NCBI GenBank assembly: GCA_023663635.1
Contig: JAMPHD010000001.1
Location: 72,695-136,694 of the forward strand
Length of the DNA: 64,000 nt
Reading direction: 5' to 3'
DNA from: Acetatifactor muris
GTDB taxonomy: Bacteria > Bacillota > Clostridia > Lachnospirales > Lachnospiraceae
Positions 16,553 to 26,776 of this stretch are shown in pieces (within the stretch, counting starts at the first letter, position 1; every line of letters begins with the position of its first letter). Both the position numbers and the translations under genes were made by a program. Under the pieces are notes generated by a model. The model was not told where the DNA came from. It ran no database searches and saw nothing but the letters and a program-made list of their open reading frames with translations.

Positions 16553-18952
16553 ATGAAAATTGCGTTGGCAGGAAACCCTAACAGCGGTAAGACTACGTTG
16601 TTCAACGCATTGACCGGTTCCAACCAGTTCGTTGGAAACTGGCCCGGTGTGACCGTTGAGAAGAAAGAGGGTAAATTGAAATCCGACAGGAATGTGGTCA
16701 TCATGGATCTTCCGGGAATCTATTCTCTCTCGCCCTACACTTTGGAGGAAGTGGTGGCGAGAAATTATCTGATCAACGAGAGGCCTGATGCGATCATCAA
16801 TATTGTGGACGGCACGAATATCGAGCGCAATCTGTATCTGTCCACACAGATCATGGAATTGGGCATTCCCGTGGTCATGGCAGTCAATATGATGGATGTG
16901 GTGGAGAAGTCGGGCATCACCATCAACACGGCTAAACTGGCCGAGAAGATGGGCTGTGAGGTGGTGGAGATCTCCGCTCTGAAGGGGACCAATATCCAAA
17001 AGGCGGCACAGAAGGCCGTGGCTCTGGCAAAGGGCTCCAAGACGGTGAAACCCGCGCACAGCTTTGACGCGAAGGCGGAGGAGATCATCCGGACCGTGGA
17101 GGGCAAGTTGAGCGGCGTGGCCGAGGAGCAGAAACGTTTCTTTGCCATCAAGCTTTTGGAGAGGGATGACAAGATCGCGGATCTGATGAGCTCCGTGCCG
17201 GATGTGAACGCGGAGATCAAGGCTCTCGAGGAGGCGTTTGACGACGATACGGAATCCATCATCACCAACGAGAGATATGTCTATATTTCTTCCATTATGA
17301 AAGATTGCTGCACCAAGAGCAAAAAGGGGCAGATGAGCGTTTCCGACAAGATCGACCAAATCGTGACCAACCGGATTTTGGCGCTGCCGATCTTTGCCGC
17401 GGTGATGATTCTGGTATACTATATCTCCGTGACCACGGTGGGTACATGGGTCACGGATTGGACCAATGACGGGCTGTTCGGCGACGGATGGCATCTGTTC
17501 GGCATCGGCAATACGGCGTATGAGGAGGATGTGACGCAATACGCCACCGAGAATATCTGGACCGCGGAAGTGAAAGAACTGGTGGATGCCGCCGTGGACG
17601 CGGAAGTGATCGGCGCGGAGGATATTCAGGGCGCCATGGAGGATGAGGACTTCGGCGGATTTGAGGAGGCTTACGACACCTACGGCGAGTCTCTGGCGGA
17701 GAACGGATTTGACATGGCGGATCTGGTGGACGAGGCCATGGAGGGAGCTCCGGACACCGCTGAGTATGGGATCTGGGTGCCCTCCGTTCCGGCTTTGGTA
17801 GAGCAGCTTTTGGATGCCGTACACTGTGCGGACTGGCTGAAAGGCCTGATCCTGGACGGTATCGTGGGCGGCGTGGGCGCAGTGCTCGGATTTGTGCCGC
17901 AGATGTTGGTATTGTTCATCTTCTTGGCATTTTTGGAGGGTTGCGGTTATATGGCCCGTGTGGCTTTCATCATGGACAGAGTGTTCCGGAAATTCGGTCT
18001 CTCCGGTAAATCTTTTATCCCCATGCTGATCGGGACGGGCTGCGGTGTGCCGGGCGTGATGGCATCCCGTACCATTGAGAACGACAGAGACCGCAAGATG
18101 ACCATTATGACGACTACCTTTATCCCCTGCGGCGCGAAACTTCCCATTATCGCGCTGATCACCGCGGCACTGTTCGGCGGCGCGTGGTGGGTGGCTCCCA
18201 GTGCCTATTTCCTGGGTGTGGCAGCCATCGTCATATCGGGTATCATTTTGAAGAAGACCAAGATGTTCGCGGGCGATCCTGCTCCTTTCGTCATGGAGCT
18301 GCCGGCCTACCATTGGCCCACGGTGGGCAGCATCCTCAGAAGCATGTGGGAGAGAGGCTGGTCCTTTATCAAGAAGGCCGGGACCATCATCCTGCTGTCC
18401 TCCATCATCATCTGGGCAGGCTCCTGTTTCGGAGTTGTGGACGGCAGATTCCTGTTCGACGCGGAGATGGAATTGGAGACAAGTATTTTGGGATATATCG
18501 GCGGCGCGTTGGGTTGGATCTTTGCACCGTTGGGATTCAATGAGACCAAGGCAGTCATCGCCACGATCATGGGTCTGGTGGCCAAGGAGGAAGTCGTGGG
18601 CGTGTTCGGAGTGTTGGATTTCGAGGGCATGACCCGGATCGCGGGATACTCTTTCCTGACCTTCAACCTGCTCTGTGCCCCCTGCTTTGCGGCTATGGGC
18701 GCTATCAAGCGCGAGATGAACAACCGCAAGTGGTTCTGGTTCGCGATCGGTTATCAGTGCCTGTTCGCCTATGTGGCAGCTCTGATCATCTATCAGATCG
18801 GCGCGGCATTCACGGGCAATCTAAATGTCATCGGACTGATCGCGGCTGTCGCGTTGATCGCGGGCATCGTGTACCTGCTGTTCAGACCTTACAAAGAGGC
18901 GGACACCCTGACATGGAAAGCCAAGTCGGGAAATGACAAAAAAGCAGCATAG
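16553..18952 (+). CDS. feoB: Ferrous iron transporter FeoB
   Basis: This 799-residue Fe2+ uptake GTPase of the cell membrane starts with a G domain: GNPNSGKTTLFN (G1), DLPGIYSLSPYT (G3), NMMD (G4) and ISALKG (G5). A helical GDI-like region (about 170-270) and the membrane domain follow, with the two Gate motifs, including LEGCGYMARVAFIMD and the later GCGVPGVMASRT. Unusually, the first extracellular loop holds an Asp/Glu-rich stretch of about 80-100 residues (about 300-400) absent from the E. coli protein. AGAGGAGGAG precedes the ATG. No FeoC gene or cysteine tail is present. A terminator follows. Confidence 0.97.
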   Translation: MKIALAGNPNSGKTTLFNALTGSNQFVGNWPGVTVEKKEGKLKSDRNVVIMDLPGIYSLSPYTLEEVVARNYLINERPDAIINIVDGTNIERNLYLSTQIMELGIPVVMAVNMMDVVEKSGITINTAKLAEKMGCEVVEISALKGTNIQKAAQKAVALAKGSKTVKPAHSFDAKAEEIIRTVEGKLSGVAEEQKRFFAIKLLERDDKIADLMSSVPDVNAEIKALEEAFDDDTESIITNERYVYISSIMKDCCTKSKKGQMSVSDKIDQIVTNRILALPIFAAVMILVYYISVTTVGTWVTDWTNDGLFGDGWHLFGIGNTAYEEDVTQYATENIWTAEVKELVDAAVDAEVIGAEDIQGAMEDEDFGGFEEAYDTYGESLAENGFDMADLVDEAMEGAPDTAEYGIWVPSVPALVEQLLDAVHCADWLKGLILDGIVGGVGAVLGFVPQMLVLFIFLAFLEGCGYMARVAFIMDRVFRKFGLSGKSFIPMLIGTGCGVPGVMASRTIENDRDRKMTIMTTTFIPCGAKLPIIALITAALFGGAWWVAPSAYFLGVAAIVISGIILKKTKMFAGDPAPFVMELPAYHWPTVGSILRSMWERGWSFIKKAGTIILLSSIIIWAGSCFGVVDGRFLFDAEMELETSILGYIGGALGWIFAPLGFNETKAVIATIMGLVAKEEVVGVFGVLDFEGMTRIAGYSFLTFNLLCAPCFAAMGAIKREMNNRKWFWFAIGYQCLFAYVAALIIYQIGAAFTGNLNVIGLIAAVALIAGIVYLLFRPYKEADTLTWKAKSGNDKKAA

Positions 18953-19008
18953 GATAACATAAGACAGCATAAACCTTCTTCTTTTAAGTATTCATATAAT
19001 CTCCAAAG

Positions 19009-19057
19009 GGGAGTCGCCCCCGCAGATCAGGTGTCTGTGGGATGGCGGCTCCTTTTT
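19009..19057 (+). terminator. Terminator after feoB
   Basis: GGAGTCGCC pairs with GGCGGCTCC (one G-T pair), an inner CCCGCAGA/TCTGTGGG segment lengthens the stem, and a T run follows at about 19053-19057. Confidence 0.8.
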
Positions 19058-19120
19058 GATTGCCAAGGTTCGGAGAATGGAATATAATGGCACTAAATAA
19101 GAATTTCGGAGGAAAACAGG

Positions 19121-19645
19121 TTGAGTGAAGCGAGTCGTGAAACCGGGAAATTACCCCAAAGTGAAACCATGGACATACAAGACATACAAGACAGTCCCAG
19201 AGGCCGGGCGGCCATGGAATATTTTCTCTCCGGCTACAACTGCACACAGGCGGTGGTTCTGGCCTATGAGGATCTGCTGCCCGCGGATCGCGCCACATTG
19301 CTGCGCATGAGCTCTTCCTTCGGCGGGGGAATGGGACGGCTGCGGGAGGTATGCGGCACCGTGTCGGGCATGTTTCTCGTGGCCGGATTTCTGTACGGCT
19401 ATGACGATCCCAAGGCCTTTGAGGAGAAGGCGGCTCATTACGGGCGGATTCAGGAGTTGGCGGCGAGATTCAGACAGCGGCAGGGCAGCATCGTGTGCAG
19501 GGAGCTTCTTGGGCTTTCGGGAAAGTCGGACAGCCCCGTGCCGGAGCGGCGCACGGAGGAATATTACAGGAAACGTCCCTGCCCGCAGCTTGCGGGACTG
19601 GCGGCCATGATCCTGGAGCAGTTCATCGCGGAGAATCCTTATTAA
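19121..19645 (+). CDS. C_GCAxxG_C_C family redox-type protein
   Basis: This 174-residue protein has the family pattern: GYNCTQAVV, then SSFGGGMGRLREVCGTVSGMFLV, and two further cysteines (VCRELLG and RPCPQL). These proteins often lie near redox or metal genes and may bind a cofactor or metal through the cysteines; no reaction is established. The most likely start is TTG at 19121 with CGGAGG ten bases upstream; the N-terminal 25 residues are not conserved in character, so a later start cannot be excluded. It lies between the feo terminator and enolase. Confidence 0.85.
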   Translation: MSEASRETGKLPQSETMDIQDIQDSPRGRAAMEYFLSGYNCTQAVVLAYEDLLPADRATLLRMSSSFGGGMGRLREVCGTVSGMFLVAGFLYGYDDPKAFEEKAAHYGRIQELAARFRQRQGSIVCRELLGLSGKSDSPVPERRTEEYYRKRPCPQLAGLAAMILEQFIAENPY

Positions 19646-19698
19646 AATTTTGAAGTTTTTGCGGCAATTTACGATTATTTTCTCATGTCTCCGAATAA

Positions 19699-21084
<1,386 letters not shown>

Positions 21085-21098
21085 GTCAAAAGGAGGAT

Positions 21099-21151
21099 TC
21101 CCCTGACAGAGGCCGGCCGGATCCCCTGTCGGGGGAGTCATATCCCCGACA
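21099..21151. promoter_or_regulatory. Two mutually exclusive hairpins after enolase
   Basis: TCCCCTGACAG (21099-21109) can pair with CTGTCGGGGGA (21126-21136), one G-T pair. The middle strand TGTCGGGG (21127-21134) can instead pair perfectly with CCCCGACA (21144-21151). Neither is followed by a good T run. The alternation resembles an attenuator or a processing site; it could equally be part of the enolase mRNA end. Confidence 0.4.
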
Positions 21152-21216
21152 TATATGCGGTACGATTTTTGTCCTATACGAGTTATGATTTTTATCTCAT
21201 ATACGATACGAAAATA

Positions 21217-21245
21217 TTGTGCAAATCTCATTTATGGATTATAAT
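21217..21245 (+). promoter_or_regulatory. Promoter of the solute-binding protein gene
   Basis: TTGTGC (21217-21222) and a perfect TATAAT (21240-21245) are spaced by 17 bases. The leader to the ATG at 21313 is about 60 bases and contains GGGGA/TCCCC, a small inverted repeat. Confidence 0.6.
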
Positions 21246-21312
21246 AAATAGATAGACATTTTTGAGGAGGGGATTTGTTCCCCAATATGACATAATCGGA
21301 AAGGGCAAAAAA

Positions 21313-22791
21313 ATGAATAATTGGAGTACATATATCGGGCGATTCGGCAGATATTCGGCAGCAGTGGTGTGCGCGGGCCTTTTGTGTACGGGGCTGTCCG
21401 GCTGTTCAAAGAGTCAGGAGGGACCTCTGAATCCGGATGATCCCGTATCGCTGACGGTATGGCATTACTATCACGGAGCGCAGCAAAACGCCTTTGACTC
21501 TCTGGTGACCGAGTTCAACGCCACCGTAGGCAGGGAAAAGGGAATCTATGTGCAGGGGATCAGCCAGGGCACGGTGTCCGATCTGGAGAACGCGGTGAAG
21601 GATTCGTTGGCTCACAAGGTCGGCTCCGCCGAGATGCCGGATATCTTTTCTTCCTACGCCGACACGGCCTATGAGGTGGAACAGGCCGGCGCGTTGGCCA
21701 ATCTGTCGGATTATATGAACGATGAGGAGTTGTCCGTCTATGTGGACTCCTATGTGGAGGAGGGCAGGATCGCCGCGGACAATTCTCTGCGCATCTTTCC
21801 GGTGGCCAAGTCCACGGAGACCATGATCCTGAACAAGACCGGTTGGGATGAGTTCGCGGGTGCCACGGGCGCGTCTCTGGAGGATCTGAAGAGTCTGGAG
21901 GGCGTGGTGGCCACGGCACAGGCCTATTATGAGTGGACGGATGCCCTGACCCCGGATGTGCCCAACGATGGAAAATCCTTCTACGGACGGGATTCCATGG
22001 CAAACTATTTTTGTATCGGCATGATGCAGCTCGGGAATGAGATCTTTCAGGTGGAGGACGGAGAGGTCACGCTGAATTTGGATAAACCGTCCATACGCCG
22101 ATTATGGGACTGCTATTATGTGCCCATGGTCAAGGGGTATTTCGGCGCCTATGGATCTTTCCGTTCAGACGATGTGAAGACGGGGGATCTGTTGGCATAC
22201 ACGGGAGCGACCACATCCGCCATGTATTTCCCGGACGCTGTGGAACTGGAGAGCGGGAGATATGAGATAGATTATCTGGTGATGGCGGCTCCGATCTTTG
22301 AGGGCGGGGCGGACTACGCGGTGCAGCAGGGAGCCGGCATGGTGGTCAGCAAATCCGACGAGCGGCATGAGTACGCGGCCATCGAGTTCCTGAAATGGTT
22401 CACGGAGGCGGAGAATAACCTGGCTTTCTGCGGAGATTCCGGCTATCTGCCCGTCATGAAGTCGGCCAACGACAGAGAGGTTTTGGATAAGGTGATGGAG
22501 GAGCAGGGAATGGAAATGTCCGCCAAGACCTACGACTGTATCACGCAGGTGTTTGATGAGATGTCTTACATGACATTCTATACGAATAAATGTTTCCGCA
22601 CCGGCTCCGCGGCGCGGAAGGTCTTGGAATACGATCTTGCCGATAAGGCGCAGGCGGACCGTGCAGCGGTGGTGGAGGCGATAGACGGTGGCGCGTCCCC
22701 GGAGGAGGCCTGTGCGGAATTCCTGACGGATGAGGCATTTGAGCAGTGGTATCAAAGTTTTTGCGGTAAATTGGAAGATGTGGTGAAATGA
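21313..22791 (+). CDS. Extracellular solute-binding lipoprotein (ABC family 1 type)
   Basis: This 492-residue lipoprotein has a signal peptide ending in the lipobox LSGC (cysteine about residue 31). The mature part begins with SLTVWHYYHGAQQNAFDSLVTEFNATVG, typical of carbohydrate-type periplasmic binding proteins, with EMPDIFSSYADTAYEVEQAGALANLSDYM and a late EYAAIEFLKWFTEAENNLAFCGDSGYLPVM. The start at 21313 is the ATG that gives the signal peptide; the longer TTG frame is rejected. No permease or ATPase gene adjoins. It is followed 58 bases later by a hybrid histidine kinase, so a sensing role with that kinase is as likely as transport. Confidence 0.9.
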   Translation: MNNWSTYIGRFGRYSAAVVCAGLLCTGLSGCSKSQEGPLNPDDPVSLTVWHYYHGAQQNAFDSLVTEFNATVGREKGIYVQGISQGTVSDLENAVKDSLAHKVGSAEMPDIFSSYADTAYEVEQAGALANLSDYMNDEELSVYVDSYVEEGRIAADNSLRIFPVAKSTETMILNKTGWDEFAGATGASLEDLKSLEGVVATAQAYYEWTDALTPDVPNDGKSFYGRDSMANYFCIGMMQLGNEIFQVEDGEVTLNLDKPSIRRLWDCYYVPMVKGYFGAYGSFRSDDVKTGDLLAYTGATTSAMYFPDAVELESGRYEIDYLVMAAPIFEGGADYAVQQGAGMVVSKSDERHEYAAIEFLKWFTEAENNLAFCGDSGYLPVMKSANDREVLDKVMEEQGMEMSAKTYDCITQVFDEMSYMTFYTNKCFRTGSAARKVLEYDLADKAQADRAAVVEAIDGGASPEEACAEFLTDEAFEQWYQSFCGKLEDVVK

Positions 22792-22849
22792 ACAGATTTA
22801 AAGTATGAAACGGCCTTATGGCCACAAAATAAAATTGAGCGGTGATAAG

Positions 22850-25800
22850 ATGGCAAAAAGCAGGAAAAAGAGATCTATTTTTCGGATATTTCTCATACCG
22901 TTGGTGGCCGTGATGCTGGCGCAGAGCGTGATCGCGTTGGGCACGCTTGTCTTTCGGCGCACCAGTACGACCCTGCAGAATTATTCCGTCAGCATGATGT
23001 CGAGAATGGTGGAAAACCGCAAGATCATCCTGCAGAACGACATGACGCAGAGATGGTCTGCCATATCGTCCCAAGAGGAGAGCATGAATCTGTTGGTGGG
23101 AGAGTTTTTGCAGGAGAACCGTGTCACCCTGAAATATGTGTTGGAATCAAAGGAATTGAGGAGCCAACTGTTGGATGAGCTGTTTCCCAACTGTATCTCC
23201 CTGACGGAGAATTCCATGACCACGGGGGCTTTCGTGATCCTGACGGGGGATGATTACGAGGGGCAGGAAGAGTTTGACGGTTTCTTTCTGCGGGATTCCA
23301 ATCCTTATGCCAACAAGGCCAACTACTCCGACTTTCTGATGGAGCGGGGCAATAAACAACTCTCCAGAACCTATGGGATCTCTCTGGACACTTATTGGAC
23401 GACGGTATTCGCCATGAACGGTCAGGGGCAGAGGGCGGAGGAAGACTTTTTCTATGAGCCGTGGAGGGCCGCAAGGGAGAACCCGGAGGCACATACGGCG
23501 GATCTTGGGTATTGGTCCAAGCCCTTTATTCTCGGGGCGCATTACAATGATTCTCATGAGATGATCACCTATTCCATACCGCTTCGCTATCACGGGACGG
23601 TGTATGGTGTCATGGGGGTGGAGATCTCCACAAGTTATCTTCACGAATATATGCCGGTATCGGATCTGAGCGAACGGGATCAGGCCGGGTACTGTCTGGC
23701 CGTGGCAGGTGAGGACGGGACTTATACGGCCCTGACGGGCCGGGGAGTGCTGTACGATCTCGTGAGGGAGCAGACGGACGGCTTTACCATGCACGATACG
23801 ATGTATGAAAATCTGTCCGTGGTGAATGATGTCAGCCTGGGGCCGGAACGGGTCTTTGCCGTGACTTTCCCGCTGCAGCTCTATGGGGGGTATGTTCCCT
23901 ACGACAATACGGATTGGGTACTGATCGGTCTGAGCGATGAGGAAGAATTGTTCGGCATGATGCGCATGCTTTATCTGTGGATGATCATCGCGCTGCTGAT
24001 CGGACTGGCATTCAGCTTTGTGGGGATCTACTTCACGGTACATCGGCTCACGAGCCCGATCAAGAGTCTGATGGACTGCATCAGTGAGGGGAGGGCGGGA
24101 CTGGAGAAGTTCCAACCCACCAACATATTGGAGGTGGACGGCCTGTATGATGTGGTCAAAGACCTCACCAACAGGCAGAAAGAATCGGAGGAAGTGCTGC
24201 GGGAGGAGAAGGAATTGTACCGCCTGGCGTTGGAGACGACGAGGGACACTTTCTTTTCCTATGATTTCAGAGAGCAGACGGTGGACATCATCAACAACGA
24301 GAAGTGGAACGGGCGTTGGAGATGTGAGGAAAATATGGTCGGCCCCATGGATCCTGAAAGGGTATATGAGGAGGACAGAGAGGCCCTACAGGAACAGATG
24401 GAGCTGCAGCGCGATGCATGGAGTCTGGAGTTTCGTATGCAGATGGAGGAGGGCGGGGAGTACCGTTGGACCCGGATGTCCGGGTATGTGATTCAGGACA
24501 CGGAGGGCAACCGCTGGAAACTGATGGGAAGTTTTCACGACATACAGGAACAGAAGGAGCGGGAAGAGCAGGAACACAGAAAACGTACCATAGACAGCGT
24601 GACGGGATTTTATACATATGACGCCGGCATGGATAAGCTGCGCAAGGTGCGCAGGGAGCACCCGGTGGGCACGCTCGTGTATTTTATGTTGGATAATCTG
24701 CGGAAGATGAACGAGCAGAACGGCATCACCTTCGGGGATATGATACTGGAGGAGATCGGGCATATCATGGCCGGAGACGCGGGGCGCAGGAGTGTGGAGA
24801 TCCGCTTTGACGGCGATGAGTTTTGCGTTTGGCTGCCGAATCGGACGGAGCAGGAGGCGCAGGCATTCGTGGAGCATTTCTTCGCGCAGGTGAGGGAGAG
24901 CTTTGACGAGAATGTCTTTGAGATCAGTCTGCATGCGGGCATTGCCGCAGCCGTGAAGAAACGGAGTACGAGGGAGCTGACCCGTATGGCCAAACAGGCG
25001 CAGATGGCTGCCTCCAGATCCGTGAGCGCGATGGGATACTGCTGTTACGGCAAGGGGCTCCACAGGCAGGAGAGCCCCGGAGCCGGATGGAGGGGCAAAC
25101 AGATCGTGACCGCGGAGTACGGCCACAATATCTCTCTGGCCTCTCTGGCGTTGACCCTGTTCGGCAGGGGAGATAACATGAAAGCGCAGATGTATCTCCT
25201 GTTTAGAAAACTGGGGAGGTATTATGACGCGAGCGATGTGCTGCTCACGGTCATCAGAGAAGATCTTCACACTATTTATTTGGAATATCAGTGGCATCGG
25301 AATGCCGAGGATAAGAGATCGGAGCACACTTTGGTCTGCCGGGATGAGGAGTGGGCAAAGTTGGCGGATCTGATGGAGGAGAACGGCTTTCTCGCGTGGA
25401 GCGAAGACGCGCCGCTATCGCCTGATATCCTGAAACTGTGCATGGCGGAGGGCAGTTCCTGCGGATATGTGATCCCGCTCTATGACAGCGGACGCATGAT
25501 GGGCACGATCAGTATCCTCAACGGGAGAGTTTCGGAGGAGGATGCGGCGGAGGCAGACAAGAGTCTGTTGGAGCTCGGCAGCGTGATCCAGAGCCGCATC
25601 AATCAGAAACGCTATGACCTGGCCAGCAAGGCCAAGTCGGATTTCCTCTCCCGCATGAGCCATGAGATCCGCACACCCATGAACGGCATCATCGGCATGA
25701 CGGCTATCGCGCTGCAGCCGGATCAGACGCAGGAGAGGATGGAGGACTGTCTGCACAAGATTCAGATTTCCTCGAATTATCTGTTGGGGCTGATAAACGA

Positions 25801-26776
25801 CATTCTGGACATGTCCAAGATCGAGAGCGGCAAGATGCAGATCGAGGCGGCGGATTTCTCCATGAGAGAGCTCTTGACCACTGTTGAGGAAGTGATCCGT
25901 CCCCAGGCGGAGGCTAAGTCCATTGAGTTCGTGCAGGATATTCACTTAGAGCACGACTGGTTTCGTGCGGACGGTCTTCGGATCAGCCAGGTGGTGGTCA
26001 ATCTGTTGGGCAACGCGGTGAAATTTACCAAGGAACAGGGAGCGGTGACGCTGACGGTCCGTGAGGAAAAATGTGAGGGAGAGAGGGCGGATCTTTATTT
26101 CTCAGTGCGGGACAACGGGATCGGTATCAGCGAGGAGGATCAACCCCGTGTGTTCAGGGCCTTTGAACAGGCGCAGAGCACCACGGTATCCCGGCAAAAG
26201 GGCACGGGGTTAGGGCTCTCCATCAGCAGTCGTCTCATTCAGATGATGGGCGGCAAGATCGAACTGGAGAGCCGTCTCGGCGAGGGGAGTTGTTTCTTCT
26301 TCAGGATCACGGTGCCTCTGGGAGAGGCCGGGGAGGAGGAGCAGGACCGACAGCCGGTCAGCTTTGAGGGTTTCCGCATTCTGGTGGTGGAGGACAATGA
26401 GCTCAATGCCGAGATTGCCACGGCAATCCTGGAGGACGCGCATTTTCAGGTAGATTGTGTCCATGACGGCTCTCAGGCAGTGCAGCGCATGAAAGAGACG
26501 GTGCCCGGTACCTATGATCTGATCCTGATGGACATTATGATGCCCGTCATGGACGGTCTGGATGCCACGCGGGCCATACGGGCCATGGACAGAGAGGACT
26601 GCAGGAGCATACCCATCATTGCCATGTCCGCCAACGCATTTGATGACGATCTTAAGAAATCCGTGGAGTGCGGCATGAACGGCCATCTGTCCAAGCCCGT
26701 GGAGATTGATAAGATGTATAAGGTATTGAGGAAAATTTTGATTGACGACAAGGAGGAATTGCATGAAGAAAAATGA
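22850..26776 (+). CDS. Hybrid sensor histidine kinase with Cache, PAS, GGDEF-like and receiver domains
   Basis: This protein of about 1308 residues is anchored by helices near residues 15-40 and 375-405, with a large extracellular sensor region of Cache type between. A HAMP-like linker, a PAS_3-type domain (about 450-580) and a diguanylate-cyclase-like domain follow, the last with degenerate signature FDGDEF in place of GGDEF. A GAF-like stretch precedes the kinase core. H box is SHEIRTPMNGIIGMT, N and G boxes are NLLGNAVKF, DNGIGI and GTGLGLSIS. The C-terminal receiver has VVEDNELNAEIA, the phosphoacceptor LMDIMMPVMDG and the lysine in HLSKPV. The start at 22850 follows GGTGAT; 22805 is an alternative. 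Likely partner is the solute-binding lipoprotein upstream. Confidence 0.9.
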   Translation: MAKSRKKRSIFRIFLIPLVAVMLAQSVIALGTLVFRRTSTTLQNYSVSMMSRMVENRKIILQNDMTQRWSAISSQEESMNLLVGEFLQENRVTLKYVLESKELRSQLLDELFPNCISLTENSMTTGAFVILTGDDYEGQEEFDGFFLRDSNPYANKANYSDFLMERGNKQLSRTYGISLDTYWTTVFAMNGQGQRAEEDFFYEPWRAARENPEAHTADLGYWSKPFILGAHYNDSHEMITYSIPLRYHGTVYGVMGVEISTSYLHEYMPVSDLSERDQAGYCLAVAGEDGTYTALTGRGVLYDLVREQTDGFTMHDTMYENLSVVNDVSLGPERVFAVTFPLQLYGGYVPYDNTDWVLIGLSDEEELFGMMRMLYLWMIIALLIGLAFSFVGIYFTVHRLTSPIKSLMDCISEGRAGLEKFQPTNILEVDGLYDVVKDLTNRQKESEEVLREEKELYRLALETTRDTFFSYDFREQTVDIINNEKWNGRWRCEENMVGPMDPERVYEEDREALQEQMELQRDAWSLEFRMQMEEGGEYRWTRMSGYVIQDTEGNRWKLMGSFHDIQEQKEREEQEHRKRTIDSVTGFYTYDAGMDKLRKVRREHPVGTLVYFMLDNLRKMNEQNGITFGDMILEEIGHIMAGDAGRRSVEIRFDGDEFCVWLPNRTEQEAQAFVEHFFAQVRESFDENVFEISLHAGIAAAVKKRSTRELTRMAKQAQMAASRSVSAMGYCCYGKGLHRQESPGAGWRGKQIVTAEYGHNISLASLALTLFGRGDNMKAQMYLLFRKLGRYYDASDVLLTVIREDLHTIYLEYQWHRNAEDKRSEHTLVCRDEEWAKLADLMEENGFLAWSEDAPLSPDILKLCMAEGSSCGYVIPLYDSGRMMGTISILNGRVSEEDAAEADKSLLELGSVIQSRINQKRYDLASKAKSDFLSRMSHEIRTPMNGIIGMTAIALQPDQTQERMEDCLHKIQISSNYLLGLINDILDMSKIESGKMQIEAADFSMRELLTTVEEVIRPQAEAKSIEFVQDIHLEHDWFRADGLRISQVVVNLLGNAVKFTKEQGAVTLTVREEKCEGERADLYFSVRDNGIGISEEDQPRVFRAFEQAQSTTVSRQKGTGLGLSISSRLIQMMGGKIELESRLGEGSCFFFRITVPLGEAGEEEQDRQPVSFEGFRILVVEDNELNAEIATAILEDAHFQVDCVHDGSQAVQRMKETVPGTYDLILMDIMMPVMDGLDATRAIRAMDREDCRSIPIIAMSANAFDDDLKKSVECGMNGHLSKPVEIDKMYKVLRKILIDDKEELHEEK

